Below are positions 43,690 to 52,823 of a stretch of 64,000 bases of DNA, piece by piece. Where the stretch lies: positions 682,001 to 746,000 of the forward strand of contig NZ_FZMZ01000006.1 in the NCBI RefSeq assembly GCF_900187325.1, in the 5' to 3' direction. Each line of letters begins with the position of its first letter. Within the stretch, counting starts at the first letter, position 1. Below the pieces are notes generated by a model. That model did not search any database. It had not been told where the DNA came from and saw only the letters and a program-made list of their open reading frames with translations. Origin of the DNA: Virgibacillus ndiopensis (lineage in GTDB: Bacteria; Bacillota; Bacilli; Bacillales; Amphibacillaceae). The position numbers and the translations under genes were made by a program.

Positions 43690-45347
43690 TGAAAGAAAAC
43701 TACACAATTGGAATAGATTATGGTACGGAATCTGGTCGGGCGGTACTTGTGTCACTTAAGGATGGAAAAGAGATTGCTGACCATGTAACTCCCTATCCAC
43801 ATGGGGTTATCGATAATGTATTACCTAATTCCTCCATTAAGCTTGGCCATGAATGGGCTTTGCAACATCCAGCAGATTATCTTGAAGTCTTAAAACAGTC
43901 AATTCCAGCTGTTATGAAGGAGTCTGGGGTTAATCCTAAAGAAGTTATTGGACTTGGAATTGATTTTACAGCATGTACAATGCTTCCCCTAAATAAAAAA
44001 GGAGATCCACTATGTTTTGATAATGCCTTACAAAATAACCCACATAGCTGGGTTAAGCTATGGAAACATCATGCGGCACAAGACGAAGCTAATCAATTAA
44101 ATGAAATTGCAGAGCGAAGAGGTGAAGATTTTTTACCACGTTACGGAGGGAAAATTTCTTCCGAGTGGATGATCGCAAAAATATGGCAAATTTTAAACGA
44201 AGCACCAGAAATATATAATCAAACAGACCAGTTTGTTGAAGCTACTGACTGGGTTATCTCAGCAATTACGAAAAATTTACAGCGAAATAGTTGTACGGCA
44301 GGGTATAAAGCCATTTGGCACAAGCAAGATGGGTACCCAAATAGGGAGTTTTTTAAGGCACTTGATCCAAGAATGGAAGACCTGGCAGAAACAAAGCTAC
44401 GTGGAGAAGTCGTTCCGTTGGGTACAAAGGCTGGAGAACTTACAAAGGAAATGGCGGAGTTAACAGGCTTACGAGAAGGAACTGCCGTAGCCGTTGGAAA
44501 TGTTGATGCACATGCAGCGGTTCCTGCGGTAGGCGTAGTTACACCTGGGAAACTTGTTATGGCGATGGGAACGTCTATCTGTCACATGCTTTTAGGGTCT
44601 GAAGAGAAACAAGTTGAGGGTATGTGTGGAGTTGTAGAAGATGGAATTATTCCTGGCTATTTTGGATATGAAGCCGGTCAATCGGCTGTGGGGGATATTT
44701 TTGCATGGTATGTAAATCAAGGGGTACCGGCTTATGTACACGATACAGCTGAAAAAGAGGGATTGAATGTTCATCAATGGCTAGAGCGTGAAGCATCAAA
44801 ATACAAACCAGGGGAAACTGGATTATTGGCGCTAGATTGGTGGAATGGAAATCGGTCCGTACTTGTTGATACAGAGCTAAGTGGAGTCTTACTCGGGGCA
44901 ACATTACAAACCAAACCAGAAGAAATTTATCGTACTTTACTTGAATCAACAGCATTTGGTACAAGAAAGATTGTTGATGCATTTCATGAAAACGGTGTTC
45001 CAGTTGATGAACTTTATGCATGTGGTGGTCTTCCTCAAAAGAATAAGCTGTTAATGCAAATCTATGCTGATGTGACTAATCGCACAATTAAGATTGCTGA
45101 TTCCAAACAGACACCGGCTTTAGGTGCTGCGATGTTTGGTGCGGTTGCGGCGGGATCACAAAACGGAGGATACGATACGATTTTGGATGCGGCAGAAAAT
45201 ATGGCGCGTATTAAAGATGAAATCATTACGCCAATTCCAGAAAACGTATCAATATATGAAAAACTCTATCAGGAATATTCCGAGCTTCATGATTATTTTG
45301 GTAGGGGTGAAAACGATGTAATGAAGCGATTGAAATCATTAAGATAA
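43689..45347 (+). CDS. araB: L-ribulokinase AraB
   Basis: A 552-residue FGGY-type kinase that phosphorylates L-ribulose with ATP. The N-terminal domain has [19 protein letters not shown] and GIGLDF-like [14 protein letters not shown]. The central part has [15 protein letters not shown] and [11 protein letters not shown]. The ATP-binding C-terminal domain has [39 protein letters not shown] and [15 protein letters not shown]. Length fits family AraB (about 560). Of two adjacent ATGs the second gives 7-nt spacing to GGGGGAG. It overlaps the araD stop, so the two are translationally coupled. Confidence 0.95.
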   Translation: MKENYTIGIDYGTESGRAVLVSLKDGKEIADHVTPYPHGVIDNVLPNSSIKLGHEWALQHPADYLEVLKQSIPAVMKESGVNPKEVIGLGIDFTACTMLPLNKKGDPLCFDNALQNNPHSWVKLWKHHAAQDEANQLNEIAERRGEDFLPRYGGKISSEWMIAKIWQILNEAPEIYNQTDQFVEATDWVISAITKNLQRNSCTAGYKAIWHKQDGYPNREFFKALDPRMEDLAETKLRGEVVPLGTKAGELTKEMAELTGLREGTAVAVGNVDAHAAVPAVGVVTPGKLVMAMGTSICHMLLGSEEKQVEGMCGVVEDGIIPGYFGYEAGQSAVGDIFAWYVNQGVPAYVHDTAEKEGLNVHQWLEREASKYKPGETGLLALDWWNGNRSVLVDTELSGVLLGATLQTKPEEIYRTLLESTAFGTRKIVDAFHENGVPVDELYACGGLPQKNKLLMQIYADVTNRTIKIADSKQTPALGAAMFGAVAAGSQNGGYDTILDAAENMARIKDEIITPIPENVSIYEKLYQEYSELHDYFGRGENDVMKRLKSLR

Positions 45348-45372
45348 TAGAAAAGTATAGGGGATGAGCATC

Positions 45373-46857
45373 ATGTTAAAAAAGAATACGTATGAATTTT
45401 GGTTTGTTACAGGTAGTCAACATCTTTATGGAAATGAAGCATTATCTGAAGTAGAAAATCATTCAATGGAAATAGTTGAAGGTTTGAACAAAGAGGGGAA
45501 TCTACCTTTTAAAATAGTATATAAATCTGTTTTAACTACTTCTGAAGAGATTAGACGTACAAGTTTAAATGCTAATTCAAATGAAAACTGTGCAGGGCTA
45601 ATTACGTGGATGCATACATTTTCCCCAGCGAAAATGTGGATATCAGGTCTTACAAAGCTTCAGAAACCATTGCTACATTTACATACACAATTTAACCGAG
45701 ATATTCCTTGGGATAAGATTGATATGGATTTTATGAATCTAAATCAGTCAGCACACGGAGACCGGGAATATGGGTTTATTGGAACCCGTTTAAATATAGC
45801 TAGAAAAGTAGTTGTTGGACATTGGCAGGATGTGAACGTGTCAAATAAGATTAAGGATTGGATGAAAACAGCGGTTGGTTTTACGGAAGGTGATAATATT
45901 CGCGTTGCTCGTTTTGGCGATAACATGAGAAATGTAGCTGTAACAGACGGGGATAAAGTTGAAGCTCAAATTAAATTTGGCTGGACTGTCGATTATTATG
46001 GTATCGGTGATTTAGTTGAACGGATGAACCAGATATCTGATAGTCAAGTAGAAGAGCTGTTTAACGAATACGAAAGACTGTATGCAATTGATCCTGCTGG
46101 TAAAGAAAATGGGCCAATAAAGAACACCATCCTTGAACAGGCCAGAATCGAATTAGGGTTAAAAGCGTTTTTAGATGAAGGAAATTACACAGCATTTACA
46201 ACTAATTTTGAAGATCTACATGGAATGAAGCAGCTTCCAGGACTAGCAGCGCAACGCTTGATGGCACAAGGGTATGGGTTTGCAGGTGAAGGGGATTGGC
46301 GAACGGCTGCACTTCTTAGACTAATGAAAGTTATTTCAAATAACGTTGGAACATCGTTTATGGAAGATTATACGTATCACTTAGAGCCTGGAAACGAAAT
46401 GATTCTCGGATCACACATGTTAGAAATATGTCCAACTGTAGCTGCCACAAAACCTAAGATTGTTGTAAATCCACTTTCTATTGGAGGAAAGGGAGATCCG
46501 GCCCGACTGGTGTTTGATGGTCGAGGTGGCGATGCGATCAATGTTTCACTAATTGAATTAGGTGGCAGATTCCGCTTTGTAATTAATGAAGTGAAAGCAG
46601 AACAACCAACGATAGAGACACCAAACTTGCCAGTTGCAAAAGTATTGTGGAAGCCTGAACCTTCTCTAAGTGAAGCAACAGAATCATGGATTTATGCAGG
46701 AGGAGCGCATCATACAGTATTTTCGTTCACGGTTACCACTGATCAGCTTTATGATTTTGCTGATATGGTTGGGGTTGAATGTATTGTCATTGACAAAGAT
46801 ACAAATCCTCGTCAATTGAGGAATGAAATGAAATATAGTGATGGATATTGGAGATAA
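45373..46857 (+). CDS. araA: L-arabinose isomerase AraA
   Basis: A 494-residue manganese-dependent isomerase converting L-arabinose to L-ribulose, the first catabolic step. It starts YEFWFVTGSQHLYGNEALSE like B. subtilis AraA (496). Other blocks: GLITWMHTFSPAKMWI, LLHLHTQFNRDIPW, AHGDREYGFIGTR, GFAGEGDWRTAALLRLMK with a metal-binding Glu, YTYHLEPGNEMILGSHMLEI, and GGAHHTVFSF near the end. A nearer ATG nine bases upstream overlaps the weak SD. It is the last gene of araDBA and is followed by a terminator. Confidence 0.95.
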   Translation: MLKKNTYEFWFVTGSQHLYGNEALSEVENHSMEIVEGLNKEGNLPFKIVYKSVLTTSEEIRRTSLNANSNENCAGLITWMHTFSPAKMWISGLTKLQKPLLHLHTQFNRDIPWDKIDMDFMNLNQSAHGDREYGFIGTRLNIARKVVVGHWQDVNVSNKIKDWMKTAVGFTEGDNIRVARFGDNMRNVAVTDGDKVEAQIKFGWTVDYYGIGDLVERMNQISDSQVEELFNEYERLYAIDPAGKENGPIKNTILEQARIELGLKAFLDEGNYTAFTTNFEDLHGMKQLPGLAAQRLMAQGYGFAGEGDWRTAALLRLMKVISNNVGTSFMEDYTYHLEPGNEMILGSHMLEICPTVAATKPKIVVNPLSIGGKGDPARLVFDGRGGDAINVSLIELGGRFRFVINEVKAEQPTIETPNLPVAKVLWKPEPSLSEATESWIYAGGAHHTVFSFTVTTDQLYDFADMVGVECIVIDKDTNPRQLRNEMKYSDGYWR

Positions 46858-46874
46858 ATAATGTATGAATTATG

Positions 46875-46907
46875 GCAGGGCTAGAATTTATAGCTCTGTT
46901 ATTTTGT
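46875..46907 (+). terminator. Terminator after araA
   Basis: CAGGGCTA and TAGCTCTG (one wobble) around a short AT loop, then TTATTTTG. It separates araDBA from araR. Confidence 0.65.
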
Positions 46908-46932
46908 TCGATAAAATCGTATGGAGTATGAT
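46904..46932 (+). promoter_or_regulatory. Putative araR promoter
   Basis: TTGTTC (46904-46909), a 17-bp spacer and TATGAT (46927-46932), 65 bp before the araR start. Confidence 0.5.
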
Positions 46933-46939
46933 ACTATTA

Positions 46940-46955
46940 ACTTATACGAATGAGT
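46940..46955. promoter_or_regulatory. Possible AraR autoregulatory operator
   Basis: ACTTATACGAATGAGT keeps the TATACGAA core of AraR sites but is degenerate. It sits inside a wider inverted repeat (ATTAACT/AGTTAAT) just after the araR -10 box, where a repressor would block its own transcription. Confidence 0.42.
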
Positions 46956-46997
46956 TAATAATAGGATGTGCAAATTCATGCTGGTTGAGGTGTTTTA

Positions 46998-48128
46998 ATG
47001 GAAACAAAATATAATATGGTCAAAAAAGCAATAAAATCTAAAATTATTGATGGTACATTTACTCCACATCAGAAAATAAGTTCAGAAAGCGAGTTAATGA
47101 AACAATTTGATGTTAGCCGCCATACGGTACGATTAGCTATTGGTGATTTAGTGACTACAGGGTGGTTATATCGTGAACAAGGATCTGGTACTTTCTGTGC
47201 TGATAGAAGTGCACTGGATTCAAAGCAAAATGTGCGTAACCAGAAAAATATTGCGATTATTACGACCTATATTTCGGATTATATATTTCCTTCAATTATT
47301 AGAGGAGCTGAATCGCGTCTTAGTGAGGAAGGATATCAAGTAAGTATATTTAGTACGAACAATGATCATGAAAATGAAAAACGGATTTTAGAGAAAATCC
47401 TAAGTCAACAATTTGATGGGATCATTATTGAACCAACAAAAAGTGCATACTCCAATCCTAATATCGGTTATTACTTAAATCTTGAACGCCAATCAATCCC
47501 TTATATTATGATTAACGCGTATTACGATGAACTGGAACCAATTAGTGTTGTAATAGATGAGGAAAAAGGAGGATTCATGCAGGCAGAGCATTTGATAAAA
47601 CTTGGTCACAAAGAAATAATTGGATGTTTTAAAACGGATGATATGCAAGGAACCAAGAGAATGAAGGGATTCCTAAAGGCCCATCGACATTATAAAATAC
47701 CGTTAAATCCAAAAAATATTATTACGTATAACACATTAGAAAAATGGTCAAAGCCTATTCAAGAACTTGAGAAACTACTTACTTCCAACTCAGATAAGCC
47801 AACCGGTTTAGTATGCTATAACGACGAGCTCGCTATAAAGCTACTTGACGTACTACGTTTAAATAAAATTAGAGTTCCCGAGGATTTATCGCTCATTGGG
47901 TATGATGATTCAACATTATCAGAGGTATCGGAAGTCAAGTTAACATCTATCGTTCACCCTAAAAGTCAAATGGGAAGAGATGCAGCAAATACAATTATAG
48001 ATTTAGTTAACATGAAAACCAGTACTAAAAATAATGATAAATCTAACATACAATCGATCGTATATCCACCAGAAATAATAAATAGAAGTTCTACCAAAGA
48101 TGTAAATCCAGAGACAATTACTTCTTAG
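46998..48128 (+). CDS. araR: Arabinose repressor AraR (GntR head, LacI-type body)
   Basis: A 376-residue transcription repressor released from DNA by L-arabinose. Residues about 1-65 are a GntR winged helix (KISSESELMKQFDVSRHTVR, AIGDLVTTGWLYREQGSGTF). Residues about 80-360 form a LacI/GalR-like sugar-binding domain (IAIITTYISDYIFPSIIRG, GIIIEPTKSAY, GLVCYNDELAIKLLDVL, SLIGYDDSTLSE, LTSIVHPKSQMGRDAA). This head-body chimera is the hallmark of Firmicute AraR. SD GAGGTG is well placed. It lies between araDBA and the importer, and AraR-type operators are visible at both of those promoters. Confidence 0.94.
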   Translation: METKYNMVKKAIKSKIIDGTFTPHQKISSESELMKQFDVSRHTVRLAIGDLVTTGWLYREQGSGTFCADRSALDSKQNVRNQKNIAIITTYISDYIFPSIIRGAESRLSEEGYQVSIFSTNNDHENEKRILEKILSQQFDGIIIEPTKSAYSNPNIGYYLNLERQSIPYIMINAYYDELEPISVVIDEEKGGFMQAEHLIKLGHKEIIGCFKTDDMQGTKRMKGFLKAHRHYKIPLNPKNIITYNTLEKWSKPIQELEKLLTSNSDKPTGLVCYNDELAIKLLDVLRLNKIRVPEDLSLIGYDDSTLSEVSEVKLTSIVHPKSQMGRDAANTIIDLVNMKTSTKNNDKSNIQSIVYPPEIINRSSTKDVNPETITS

Positions 48129-48135
48129 TAACAAT

Positions 48136-48177
48136 TAAGCTATTTCATTTTAAGATGAGATAGCTTTTATTTTTTTG
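48136..48177 (+). terminator. Terminator after araR
   Basis: AAGCTATTTCAT and ATGAGATAGCTT (one wobble) around a 6-nt loop, then TTTATTTTTT. Confidence 0.82.
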
Positions 48178-48200
48178 AATAAAAATTCTTAAAATTCGTA

Positions 48201-48229
48201 TTGCAAAATAAGTTTTAATAAATTATAAT
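48201..48229 (+). promoter_or_regulatory. Promoter of the AraR-controlled sugar importer
   Basis: TTGCAA (48201-48206), a 17-bp spacer and TATAAT (48224-48229). An AraR operator starts at the next base, covering the expected start of transcription. The leader to the first gene is about 190 nt. Confidence 0.72.
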
Positions 48230-48246
48230 AAATGTACGTACAAGAT
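48230..48246. promoter_or_regulatory. AraR operator at the importer promoter, site 1
   Basis: AAATGTACGTACAAGAT is an excellent match to the AraR core TGTACGTACA and overlaps the start of transcription. Confidence 0.85.
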
Positions 48247-48265
48247 ACATCTTTTTTTGAGTGGT

Positions 48266-48281
48266 GATGTACGAACGTTTA
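48266..48281. promoter_or_regulatory. AraR operator at the importer promoter, site 2
   Basis: GATGTACGAACGTTTA keeps TGTACG and a degenerate second half. Its centre is about 35 bp downstream of site 1. Confidence 0.6.
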
Positions 48282-48337
48282 TTTGTTTGTTGGAGATAGC
48301 AGATTCTAATAAAAGGTACCTTATTATTTTAAGTAAT

Positions 48338-48353
48338 ATGTAAGCGCTATCTA
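48338..48353. promoter_or_regulatory. cre site (CcpA binding) in the importer leader
   Basis: ATGTAAGCGCTATCTA matches the catabolite-responsive element consensus WTGNAANCGNWNNCW at every fixed position. It lies about 100 bp downstream of the promoter, where CcpA would act as a roadblock, so the importer would be shut down when glucose is present. Confidence 0.72.
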
Positions 48354-48426
48354 ATTAGTATCACGCTTAATCTAATTAAATGAACTATCCTATTATTAAA
48401 TAGGGAGAAAAGAAGGGGGAAAATAC

Positions 48427-49503
48427 ATGAAGAAATTTAGTATGCTTGTATCATTAATTGTTCTTGTTGTTGTGTTAGCTGCATGTGGTGATAAGGCAAG
48501 TGGTAGCGGGGATGATGAAAAGTTTGTTGGAATTGCAATGCCGACTAAATCATCAGAACGTTGGGTTAAAGATGGAGAGAATATGGCAGAGGAATTTGAA
48601 AAGCTAGGTTATAAAACGGATTTACAATATGCACAGGATGTAGTTGAAAATCAAATTTCACAGATAGAGAACATGATTACAAAAGGTGTTGACTTACTTG
48701 TAATCGCTTCAATTGATGGTGAGGCGTTATCTGATGTATTACAACAAGCAAAGAGTCAGGAAATACCAGTAATTGCTTATGACCGTCTAATTATGAATAG
48801 TGACCATGTAAGTTACTATGCAACGTTTGATAATTTCCAAGTGGGCGTACAACAGGGTAAATACATAGAAGAGAGTCTTGGATTAGCTGAAGGAAATGGT
48901 CCATTTAATATTGAGTTGTTTGCTGGTTCACCTGATGATAACAATGCTTACTTCTTCTGGGATGGGGCGATGTCAATATTACAGCCATACATTGATGAAG
49001 GAAAATTAGTAGTTAAAAGTGAACAAACAACTTTTGAACAAGGTGCAACTTTGAGGTGGAGTGGCGCAGAGGCACAAAAGCGTATGGATAATCTCTTAAG
49101 TGCTCATTACACCGGAGATAAAATAGATGCAGTACTTTCTCCTTATGATGGTATTAGTATCGGAGTTATTTCTTCATTGAAAGCTGTTGGATACGGAAAT
49201 GATGGTAATCCAATGCCAATTATTACTGGTCAAGATGCAGAGCTAGCATCTATCAAATCTATTATTGCTGGTGAACAAACGCAAACTGTCTTCAAAGATA
49301 CAAGAGAATTAGCTAAAAAAGCTGTGGAGATGGGCGATGCGGTTCTTAATGATAAAGAACCTGAAGTTAATGATACGAAAACATATGATAATGGTGTAAA
49401 AGTTGTTCCTTCATACTTATTGGAACCAGTATCCGTTGATATCGACAATTATAAAGAAGCGTTAATTGACACCGGATACTATTCAGAAGACGACTTAAAG
49501 TAA
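48427..49503 (+). CDS. Sugar ABC importer binding lipoprotein (CUT2, XylF/ChvE-like)
   Basis: A 358-residue lipoprotein; the signal ends VLAACG with the lipidation Cys near residue 20. The mature protein is a type I periplasmic-binding fold for monosaccharides: [95 protein letters not shown]. The layout and the YDRLI motif resemble ChvE/XylF, which bind arabinose, xylose, glucose or galactose. The AraR operators at its promoter argue that L-arabinose is the main ligand. It is the first gene of a three-gene importer and is followed by a hairpin that would keep its mRNA level above that of the ATPase. Confidence 0.85.
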   Translation: MKKFSMLVSLIVLVVVLAACGDKASGSGDDEKFVGIAMPTKSSERWVKDGENMAEEFEKLGYKTDLQYAQDVVENQISQIENMITKGVDLLVIASIDGEALSDVLQQAKSQEIPVIAYDRLIMNSDHVSYYATFDNFQVGVQQGKYIEESLGLAEGNGPFNIELFAGSPDDNNAYFFWDGAMSILQPYIDEGKLVVKSEQTTFEQGATLRWSGAEAQKRMDNLLSAHYTGDKIDAVLSPYDGISIGVISSLKAVGYGNDGNPMPIITGQDAELASIKSIIAGEQTQTVFKDTRELAKKAVEMGDAVLNDKEPEVNDTKTYDNGVKVVPSYLLEPVSVDIDNYKEALIDTGYYSEDDLK

Positions 49504-49520
49504 AAATTCACAATAAATAA

Positions 49521-49562
49521 AAGATGATTTAGTGAATGTGCTTTTTCGCTAAATCATCTTAC
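49521..49562 (+). terminator. Intercistronic hairpin after the sugar-binding protein gene
   Basis: AAGATGATTTAGTG and CGCTAAATCATCTT (one wobble) form a 14-bp stem with a T-rich loop, but no long T run follows. It probably acts as a partial terminator or 3' stabiliser, as is common after binding-protein genes. Confidence 0.68.
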
Positions 49563-49590
49563 TTATTTTCACTTCAAGGGTGTGATAATC

Positions 49591-51123
49591 GTGTCTCAAA
49601 CTATATTGGAAATGAATAGTATTACAAAGACATTTCCTGGTGTAAAAGCGTTAGATGATGTTAACTTACATGTACAACAAGGAGAGATTCACGCTTTAAT
49701 AGGTGAAAACGGTGCTGGTAAGTCAACATTAATGAAAGTATTAAGTGGTGTACATCCATTTGGAAGCTATTCCGGGGATATTGTTTTGAACGGGGAGATC
49801 AGTAAATTTAAAACTATTAATCAAAGCGAAGCATTAGGAATTGTTATTATTCATCAAGAACTTGCGCTGATCCCAGAACTATCGATTGCGGAAAATATCT
49901 TTTTGGGTAATGAGCGGGCTAAAAAAGGGATTGTGAATTGGAATGAAACGATTACGAAAACAGATAAACTTCTAAAAAAGGTTGGTTTGAATTTATCCCC
50001 GCAAGAAAAAATTATAGACATTGGAGTAGGTCAACAACAGCTGGTGGAAATTGCTAAGGCATTATCAAAGAATGTGAAGCTTCTTATTTTGGATGAGCCT
50101 ACTTCTGCTCTTAATGAAGAGGATAGTGAGAACCTACTGAATTTATTACTTGATCTTAAAAAGCAGGGAATTACTTCTATATTAATTTCTCACAAGCTAA
50201 AAGAATTAATAAAAGTATCGGACAGTATTACGATTTTACGTGATGGAAAAACAATTGAAACGTTAGTAAATACGAACAAGGATATAAGTGAAGATCGAAT
50301 TATAAAGGGAATGGTCGGAAGGGATTTAACTAACCTATTTCCTGAAAGACAACACAATATAGGAGAAGTTGTTTTTGAAGTGAAGGATTGGTCTGCATAT
50401 CATCCAGTAACAGTAGAAAGGAAAATACTAAATAACGTTACTATTAATGCTAGAAAAGGTGAAATAGTTGGTATTGCTGGATTAATGGGAGCAGGCAGAA
50501 CGGAACTAGCAATGAGTATATTTGGTAAATCATATGGTAAGAAAATTACTGGAAAAGTATATAAGAATGGAAAAGAAATAGATGTTAGAAATGTAAATAA
50601 AGCAATTGCTAACGGGATAGCGTATCTATCTGAAAATCGAAAAGAATTTGGGTTAATTTTAATCGATAGTGTTAAAAACAATATCACTCTAGCAGACTTA
50701 AATAAGGTTTCAAAAAACAATATTATCAATCCTTATGAAGAAACTAAAGCAGCAGAGTCGTTAAAATCACGAATAAATATTAAGGCTCCAAGTATCAATC
50801 AAGAAACGGTTAATCTTAGTGGTGGGAATCAGCAAAAAGTTGTTTTAGGCAAATGGATTTATACCGATCCCGAGATATTAATACTAGATGAGCCTACACG
50901 TGGTATTGACGTTGGAGCAAAATTTGAGATTTACAAAATTATTAATGAGTTAGTTGACAATGGAAAGTCTATCATAATGATTTCTTCTGAACTACCAGAG
51001 CTCTTAGGAATGTGTGATCGAATCTATGCATTATCAGAAGGTGAAATTACTGGAGAGATAAATAGAGAAGAAGCAAATCAAGAAATTCTGATGAAATATA
51101 TGACAAAAGGTTGGGGGTCCTAA
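49591..51123 (+). CDS. Sugar ABC importer ATPase (CUT2, XylG/GguA-like)
   Basis: A 510-residue protein with two fused ATPase domains, as in XylG, MglA and GguA. Domain 1: Walker [10 protein letters not shown] near residue 37, signature [15 protein letters not shown], Walker [12 protein letters not shown]. Domain 2: [16 protein letters not shown] as the degenerate Walker A near 300, signature [14 protein letters not shown] near 408, Walker [21 protein letters not shown]. The start taken is GTG 49591, ten bases after AAGGG; a GTG nine bases upstream is also possible. It ends three bases before the permease gene. Confidence 0.88.
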   Translation: MSQTILEMNSITKTFPGVKALDDVNLHVQQGEIHALIGENGAGKSTLMKVLSGVHPFGSYSGDIVLNGEISKFKTINQSEALGIVIIHQELALIPELSIAENIFLGNERAKKGIVNWNETITKTDKLLKKVGLNLSPQEKIIDIGVGQQQLVEIAKALSKNVKLLILDEPTSALNEEDSENLLNLLLDLKKQGITSILISHKLKELIKVSDSITILRDGKTIETLVNTNKDISEDRIIKGMVGRDLTNLFPERQHNIGEVVFEVKDWSAYHPVTVERKILNNVTINARKGEIVGIAGLMGAGRTELAMSIFGKSYGKKITGKVYKNGKEIDVRNVNKAIANGIAYLSENRKEFGLILIDSVKNNITLADLNKVSKNNIINPYEETKAAESLKSRINIKAPSINQETVNLSGGNQQKVVLGKWIYTDPEILILDEPTRGIDVGAKFEIYKIINELVDNGKSIIMISSELPELLGMCDRIYALSEGEITGEINREEANQEILMKYMTKGWGS

Positions 51124-51126
51124 CAA

Positions 51127-52284
51127 ATGGATGCAATAAAACATCTACTAAGTGAAAATATCAGAAGGTTCGGTATGATTATTGCTTTAGTAGGGATTGT
51201 AATTCTATTCCAACTATTGACTGGGGGAATTTTATTACAGCCTTTAAACATTACGAATATTATTATGCAAAATAGCTACATAATCGTTTTAGCGATTGGG
51301 ATGATGTTAATCATTATAACGGGGGAAATCGATTTGTCAGTCGGGTCCGTAGCAGCATTTGTTGGTGCTATTGCAGGGGTCCTGATGGTACAATCTGAAT
51401 TATCCGTGTTTGCAAGTATCCTTATATGTTTATTGATCGGCGCGGTAATTGGGGCGTGGCAAGGATTCTGGGTTGCTTATGTTAATATACCTTCATTCAT
51501 TGTTACCCTTGCCGGTATGTTATTATTTAGGGGATTAACATTGGTTGTTTTAGATGGGCAAACTATTGCACCATTTCCAGATGGATTTCGTAAAATGAGT
51601 TCTGATTTCTTACCAGATATACTAGGGGGAGGTCAGTTACAGCTATTTACTTTATTAGTTGGTGTAATCGTATCAGTTTTGTATATTATTCATGAAATAA
51701 GGTATCGTAGAAATGAATTAAAGTACAATTTTAAAGTTGCTAAGGTGCCATTATTTATTACTAAACTTATCGTATTAGTAGCAGTGATAAATATTTTTAC
51801 ATATGTTTTAGCTCTTTACGAAGGAATTCCATATGTGTTAATTATTTTGGCTTTATTAATTATTGGTTATACGTATGTGATGAACAATACAGTGCAAGGT
51901 AGACATATTTATGCCGTTGGTGGCAATGTTAATGCAGCACAGTTATCTGGTATAAAAACTAAAAAGGTAAAGTTTTTAGTTTTTGTAAATATGGGTATTC
52001 TATCAGCCCTCTGTGGACTTATCTTTGCTGGACGACTTAATGCAGCTACCCCTCAGGCAGGTAATTTATTTGAATTAGATGCAATTGCTGCAGCAGTTAT
52101 TGGTGGTGCTTCTTTTACCGGTGGTGTCGGAACAGTCTTCGGTGCAGTCATTGGTGCGTTAGTAATGGGTGTTCTTAACAATGGTATGTCATTAATGGGG
52201 ATCGGTATTGATTGGCAACAAGCAATTAAAGGTCTTGTGTTGTTAAGTGCTGTTGCGTTTGATGTGTTGAATAAGAATAAATGA
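51127..52284 (+). CDS. Sugar ABC importer permease (CUT2, XylH/GguB-like)
   Basis: A 385-residue membrane protein of the BPD_transp_2 family with about ten hydrophobic segments. Motifs include MMLIIITGEIDLSVGSVAAF, NIPSFIVTLAGMLLFRGL, NAAQLSGIKTKKVKFLVF and AAAVIGGASFTGGVGTVFGA. A charged cytoplasmic insert (EIRYRRNELKYNFKVAKV) in the middle makes it longer than RbsC, as in XylH and GguB. It completes the AraR-controlled importer. B. subtilis uses the AraE permease for arabinose instead; no araE is visible here. Confidence 0.88.
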   Translation: MDAIKHLLSENIRRFGMIIALVGIVILFQLLTGGILLQPLNITNIIMQNSYIIVLAIGMMLIIITGEIDLSVGSVAAFVGAIAGVLMVQSELSVFASILICLLIGAVIGAWQGFWVAYVNIPSFIVTLAGMLLFRGLTLVVLDGQTIAPFPDGFRKMSSDFLPDILGGGQLQLFTLLVGVIVSVLYIIHEIRYRRNELKYNFKVAKVPLFITKLIVLVAVINIFTYVLALYEGIPYVLIILALLIIGYTYVMNNTVQGRHIYAVGGNVNAAQLSGIKTKKVKFLVFVNMGILSALCGLIFAGRLNAATPQAGNLFELDAIAAAVIGGASFTGGVGTVFGAVIGALVMGVLNNGMSLMGIGIDWQQAIKGLVLLSAVAFDVLNKNK

Positions 52285-52302
52285 GAAATGAGTTTGAAGG
52301 GA

Positions 52303-52340
52303 GAGCTGAACCACATGATGTTGGTTCAGCTTTCTTTTTT
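52303..52340 (+). terminator. Terminator after the CUT2 importer operon
   Basis: AGCTGAACCA and TGGTTCAGCT form a perfect 10-bp stem with an 8-nt loop, followed by TTCTTTTTT. Confidence 0.88.
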
Positions 52341-52395
52341 ATGCATTCGTTTTTACACAATGCAGTTGTTTCCCACATTATATCCCCTAAATTAT

Positions 52396-52494
52396 GGCAA
52401 TACGATCCAAATACTATTGATTACGAGCCAATTATTAAAAATACGATCCAAATTTGGCAAAATACGAGCGGAAACCAATCAAATACGATCCCCA
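52396..52494. repeat. Phased short-repeat array A (5 units, 20-21 bp period)
   Basis: The core AATACGATCC or a close variant (ATTACGAGCC, AATACGAGCG) recurs five times. The ACG of each core lies at 52402, 52423, 52443, 52464 and 52485, i.e. steps of 21, 20, 21 and 21 bp. The array starts with TGGCAATACGATCC, as does array B at 61983. Short spurious reading frames cross it. It lies between a terminator and a regulated promoter. Confidence 0.85.
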
Positions 52495-52599
52495 CGAAAT
52501 AGTAGATGTGAAAGGCAAATTTTCGTGATCGACATGCAAGTAGATCATACATCTTTTCAGAATCCGCAAGCCGCTTAAATAAAATATTTAAAAAAAGTA

Positions 52600-52628
52600 T
52601 TGAAATTTCCCACAAGTTTTAATAAAAT
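52600..52628 (+). promoter_or_regulatory. Promoter A of the rbsK-oligosaccharide importer unit
   Basis: TTGAAA (52600-52605), a 17-bp spacer and TAAAAT (52623-52628). The -35 context AAGTATTG recurs at the two related promoters near 57020 and 62175. Confidence 0.65.
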
Positions 52629-52633
52629 ATATG

Positions 52634-52681
52634 TGTAAACGATTACAGGAATTTTTATGCGTGCATGTGTAAACGATTACA
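52634..52681. promoter_or_regulatory. Paired LacI-family/cre-type operators, site pair A
   Basis: Two identical dyads TGTAAACGATTACA at 52634-52647 and 52668-52681, 34 bp apart, begin right after the -10 box. Each satisfies the cre consensus, but paired sites repeated at three promoters look more like a dedicated LacI-type regulator. No such regulator gene lies near. Confidence 0.78.
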
Positions 52682-52730
52682 GAGTCGGTGATGAAATATA
52701 GACGCACGTTCCATAGTAGAGAAAATTACA

Positions 52731-52780
52731 AAACTCCTCTTTATTAAAAAGAGACATATTATATTTTCTTGTAGGAGTTT
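52731..52780 (+). other. Leader hairpin before rbsK
   Basis: AAACTCCT (52731-52738) and AGGAGTTT (52773-52780) can pair around an inner CTCTTT/AAAGAG stem. It lies in the untranslated leader, after the operator pair. It may be an attenuator, or only a folded leader. Confidence 0.4.
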
Positions 52781-52823
52781 AGTTTGTTTTAATAAGTAAA
52801 TTACAGCAAAGGGTGTAGATGAA

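Noticed and set aside
52281-52578. Two overlapping short reading frames across array A
   Set aside because: They lack an SD, overlap each other in different frames and owe their repeated residues to the 20-21 bp DNA array. Treated as artefacts of the repeat.
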